This document shows positions 30,788 through 33,282 of a DNA stretch of 33,282 nt, in pieces. How positions within the stretch are numbered: position 1 is the first letter of the stretch; the number at the start of each line of letters is the position of its first letter. The position numbers and the translations under genes were made by a program. The notes beneath the pieces are model-generated. The model ran no database searches and was not told where the DNA came from. It saw only the letters and a program-made list of their open reading frames with translations. Origin of the DNA: an uncultured Lachnospiraceae bacterium (GTDB lineage Bacteria; Bacillota; Clostridia; Lachnospirales; Lachnospiraceae). The stretch spans positions 1 to 33,282 of the forward strand of contig CAJUFU010000033.1 in NCBI GenBank assembly GCA_910585555.1. Reading direction: 5' to 3'.

Positions 30788-31295
30788 TGTGTTATTGACA
30801 GAAGAAGAAGTCGACAAGAGAATCCAGGAGATTGGCGATCAGATTTCGAAAGATTATGCGGGCGAGCAGGTACATCTGGTTTGTGTTTTAAAGGGCGGAA
30901 GCTTTTTTATGTGCGAACTGGCCAAACGGATTACGGTGCCGGTGTCTCTCGATTTCATGTCGGTGTCCAGCTATGGCGGGGATACGAAGTCCAGCGGTGT
31001 AGTCAGAATCGTGAAAGATTTAGACGAGCCCTTACAAGGTAAACATGTGCTGGTAGTGGAAGATATTGTGGATTCCGGACGGACACTCAGTTATTTACTG
31101 GATATGTTAAGAGACAGAGGACCCAAGGATGTGAGACTCTGTACGCTGTTAGATAAACCGGAACGAAGAGTAGTAGATGTGAAAGTGGATTATACGGGAT
31201 TTGAGATTCCGGATAAGTTCGTAGTAGGCTACGGGCTGGATTATGATCAGAAATATCGAAATCTGCCTTATATCGGTGTGGTAAATTTTGATTAG
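30771..31295 (+). CDS. hpt: Hypoxanthine phosphoribosyltransferase
   Basis: A 174-residue purine-salvage enzyme that converts hypoxanthine or guanine and PRPP to IMP or GMP. The PRPP-binding loop VEDIVDSGRT is at 96-105, LKGGSFF at 40-46 and the purine contact region KFVVGYGLDYDQKYRNLPYIG near the C-terminus. The start overlaps tilS by 17 bp with a GGAGGG ribosome site, so translation is coupled. ftsH starts 16 bp after its stop, the standard order in Firmicutes. Confidence 0.96.
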   Translation: MAERIDVLLTEEEVDKRIQEIGDQISKDYAGEQVHLVCVLKGGSFFMCELAKRITVPVSLDFMSVSSYGGDTKSSGVVRIVKDLDEPLQGKHVLVVEDIVDSGRTLSYLLDMLRDRGPKDVRLCTLLDKPERRVVDVKVDYTGFEIPDKFVVGYGLDYDQKYRNLPYIGVVNFD

Positions 31296-31310
31296 AGAAA
31301 GAGGTATGCT

Positions 31311-33161
31311 TTGAGCAAGAATAATAAAAGTTTTTATATGTATTTTGTGATCATCATCGGCTTGCTTTTGCTCACTGTCTGGGTAGGTACTTTACGAGTA
31401 CAGCACAATGGCTATACAAGAGGTGAATTTGAAGAGCAGCTTGAAAAGAATGAAGTAGCTGTGGTCAATATCTGCCCTAATAAGGATACTCCGACCGGTT
31501 CTTTGGAGGTTATTTTAAAGAACGGGGAAGAGAGAATCCTTTATGTGACAGATGTCATAGAGATGGAAACGCTGGTCAGAAGCTATGGGATAGACTGCAG
31601 TGTGGAGAGTGTGCCGGAGGAGAGCTGGTTTCTCAATAGCGTCTTTCCTATTCTGATCGTGGTGGTGGTCTGTGTCTTTTTCTTTGTGATGATGAACGGC
31701 CAGAATTCCGGCGGCGGTGGCGGCGGACGGATGATGAATTTCGGAAAGAGCCGTGCAAAACTTACCATGGGCGGTGAGAATAAGATTACGCTGGGTGAAG
31801 TGGCGGGATTGAAAGAAGAAAAGGAAGAACTGCAAGAGATTGTAGAATTTCTGCGTGAACCAGGCAAATTTACCAAAGTGGGAGCAAGGATTCCTAAAGG
31901 CGTACTCTTAGAAGGTGCACCGGGTACTGGTAAGACGCTTCTTGCCAAAGCAATTGCAGGTGAGGCGAACGTGCCTTTCTTTAGTATTTCAGGTTCAGAC
32001 TTTGTGGAAATGTTTGTGGGTGTGGGCGCTTCCCGTGTGCGTGATATGTTTGCGGAAGCTAAGAGACATGCGCCCTGTATTATTTTTATTGATGAGATTG
32101 ATGCGGTAGCAAGGCGGCGCGGCACTGGTATGGGCGGCGGCCACGACGAGAGAGAGCAGACCTTAAATCAGCTTCTGGTGGAGATGGACGGCTTCGGTGT
32201 CAATGAAGGAATCATTGTCATGGCGGCGACCAACCGGGTAGATATCTTAGACCCTGCCATCCTTCGTCCGGGCCGTTTTGACAGAAAGATTACGGTGGTA
32301 TCTCCGGATGTGCGCGGCAGGGAAGATATTTTGAAAGTACATGCCAAGAATAAACCTCTTGGTGATGATGTGGATTTACAGCAGATTGCGCAGACGACTG
32401 CCGGGTTTACGGGAGCGGATTTGGAGAATCTTTTGAATGAGGCGGCCATCAATGCGGCTATGGATAAGCGGGCTTTTGTGAAGCAGGAAGATATCAAGAA
32501 GGCATTCATAAAAGTGGGAATCGGCGCGGAGAAGAAGAGCCGTATTATCTCAGAGAAAGAGAAGAAGATTACGGCATATCATGAGGCGGGACATGCGATT
32601 CTGTTCCATGTACTGCCGGATGTGGGGCCGGTCTATACAGTATCCATCATACCTACAGGGCTTGGGGCGGCAGGTTATACTATGCCCCTTCCGGAAAAAG
32701 ACGAGATGTTTTTGACAAAGGGCAAGATGATAGAAGATATCATGGTATCTTTGGGCGGCCGTATTGCGGAGGAGATTATTTTCGATGATATCACCACGGG
32801 GGCTTCCAGCGATATCAAGAAAGCTACTAAAACAGCCCGCAGAATGGTGACCCGGTACGGTATGTCTGATAACATCGGTGTGATCAATTATGATGATGAC
32901 GACGATGAAGTGTTTATCGGCAGGGATTTGGCACACGCTAAGAGCCACAGTGAGCTCATTTCCGGTGAGATTGACAGGGAAGTGAAAGCAATCATAGATG
33001 ATTGCTATCGTAAGGCCAAGGAGATCATCGAGAAACATGAAGATGTGCTGCATAAATGCGCCAAGCTCTTGCTGGAGAAGGAAAAGATAGGACGTGCCGA
33101 GTTTGAAGGGCTTTTTGACACTTACTATCCACAGCCGGAAGAACCCGGTGAATTGGTGTAA
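31311..33161 (+). CDS. ftsH: ATP-dependent zinc metalloprotease FtsH
   Basis: A 616-residue membrane-anchored AAA+ protease that degrades membrane and some soluble proteins. Two transmembrane helices (about 8-26 and 107-127) flank a small extracellular domain. Walker A GAPGTGKT is near 202-209, followed by the pore loop and Walker B (IIFIDEIDA). The second region of homology is ATNRVDILDPAILRPGRFDR. The zinc motif H424-E-A-G-H428 completes the active site. The start is TTG after AAAGAGG. No terminator is seen before the window ends. Confidence 0.97.
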   Translation: MSKNNKSFYMYFVIIIGLLLLTVWVGTLRVQHNGYTRGEFEEQLEKNEVAVVNICPNKDTPTGSLEVILKNGEERILYVTDVIEMETLVRSYGIDCSVESVPEESWFLNSVFPILIVVVVCVFFFVMMNGQNSGGGGGGRMMNFGKSRAKLTMGGENKITLGEVAGLKEEKEELQEIVEFLREPGKFTKVGARIPKGVLLEGAPGTGKTLLAKAIAGEANVPFFSISGSDFVEMFVGVGASRVRDMFAEAKRHAPCIIFIDEIDAVARRRGTGMGGGHDEREQTLNQLLVEMDGFGVNEGIIVMAATNRVDILDPAILRPGRFDRKITVVSPDVRGREDILKVHAKNKPLGDDVDLQQIAQTTAGFTGADLENLLNEAAINAAMDKRAFVKQEDIKKAFIKVGIGAEKKSRIISEKEKKITAYHEAGHAILFHVLPDVGPVYTVSIIPTGLGAAGYTMPLPEKDEMFLTKGKMIEDIMVSLGGRIAEEIIFDDITTGASSDIKKATKTARRMVTRYGMSDNIGVINYDDDDDEVFIGRDLAHAKSHSELISGEIDREVKAIIDDCYRKAKEIIEKHEDVLHKCAKLLLEKEKIGRAEFEGLFDTYYPQPEEPGELV

Positions 33162-33230
33162 ACAGATAGTAATTGTGCAAAATATACAAAAAAGGACATA
33201 ACAAATTGTAATATTTGTGAATCCTTGGTA

Positions 33231-33259
33231 TTGTAGACAGATAGGGGCTATGATAATAT
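33231..33259 (+). promoter_or_regulatory. Possible promoter after ftsH
   Basis: TTGTAG (33231-33236), a 17-bp spacer and TAATAT (33254-33259) could start a transcript leaving the window. The 120 bp after ftsH hold no other visible feature. Confidence 0.3.
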
Positions 33260-33282
33260 ACTACTTGTAACCCCCCAATACA

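Overview
The window looks like chromosome of a spore-forming gut Clostridia, most likely Lachnospiraceae. Reasons: moderate-to-low GC, AAAGGAG-type ribosome sites, sporulation genes (spoIIE, yabP, yabQ, a CotS-like coat kinase), and a right-hand gene order (mazG, HU, rqcP, yabP, yabQ, divIC-like, spoIIE, tilS, hpt, ftsH) that is typical of that group. Genus cannot be fixed from the sequence alone.

Left part (1-10.7 kb). A tRNA 3' end sits at the edge, followed by a minus-strand RelE/ParE toxin-antitoxin pair and a membrane-tailed MerR regulator. Next come a DEDDh exonuclease, a convergent D,D-carboxypeptidase whose reading frame overlaps it by 37 bp, trmB, trxA and a CPA2 antiporter. A CofE/F420-ligase-like protein then lies just ahead of a GH43 glycosidase. 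The part ends with an antitoxin whose toxin has been destroyed by an internal deletion and frameshift, beside tRNA-Pro(CGG).

Middle part (10.7-20.0 kb). This is a carbohydrate-use island with three AraC-type cupin regulators, an HD-domain protein, a Cof-type HAD phosphatase, a small HPr-fold-like protein without the phospho-histidine, a GH127 beta-L-arabinofuranosidase and a GH3 glycosidase. None of the glycosidases has a signal peptide and no transporter is present, so imported arabinose-containing oligosaccharides are the likely substrate. Upstream of GH127 are three direct repeats 21 and 32 bp apart, about two and three helical turns, which is a good candidate AraC-activator array. The divergent araC/HPr-like intergenic region carries its own pair of repeats.

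Right part (20.0-33.3 kb). A small unknown protein lies behind a hairpin that buries its ribosome site. After it come cca, a CotS-like protein, a PEGA-domain lipoprotein with a modular 39/19-residue Cys/His repeat tail, and then the mazG-to-ftsH block. Candidate sigma-E promoters precede the CotS-like gene and yabPQ, a near-consensus sigma-A promoter precedes HU, and two hairpins separate the yab/divIC unit from spoIIE. SpoIIE here has no membrane domain.

No phage, insertion sequence, CRISPR array or restriction system is visible. The least-described items are the phased repeats at GH127, the HPr-like protein, the PEGA/Cys-His lipoprotein, the lone CofE-like protein next to a glycosidase, and the soluble SpoIIE.
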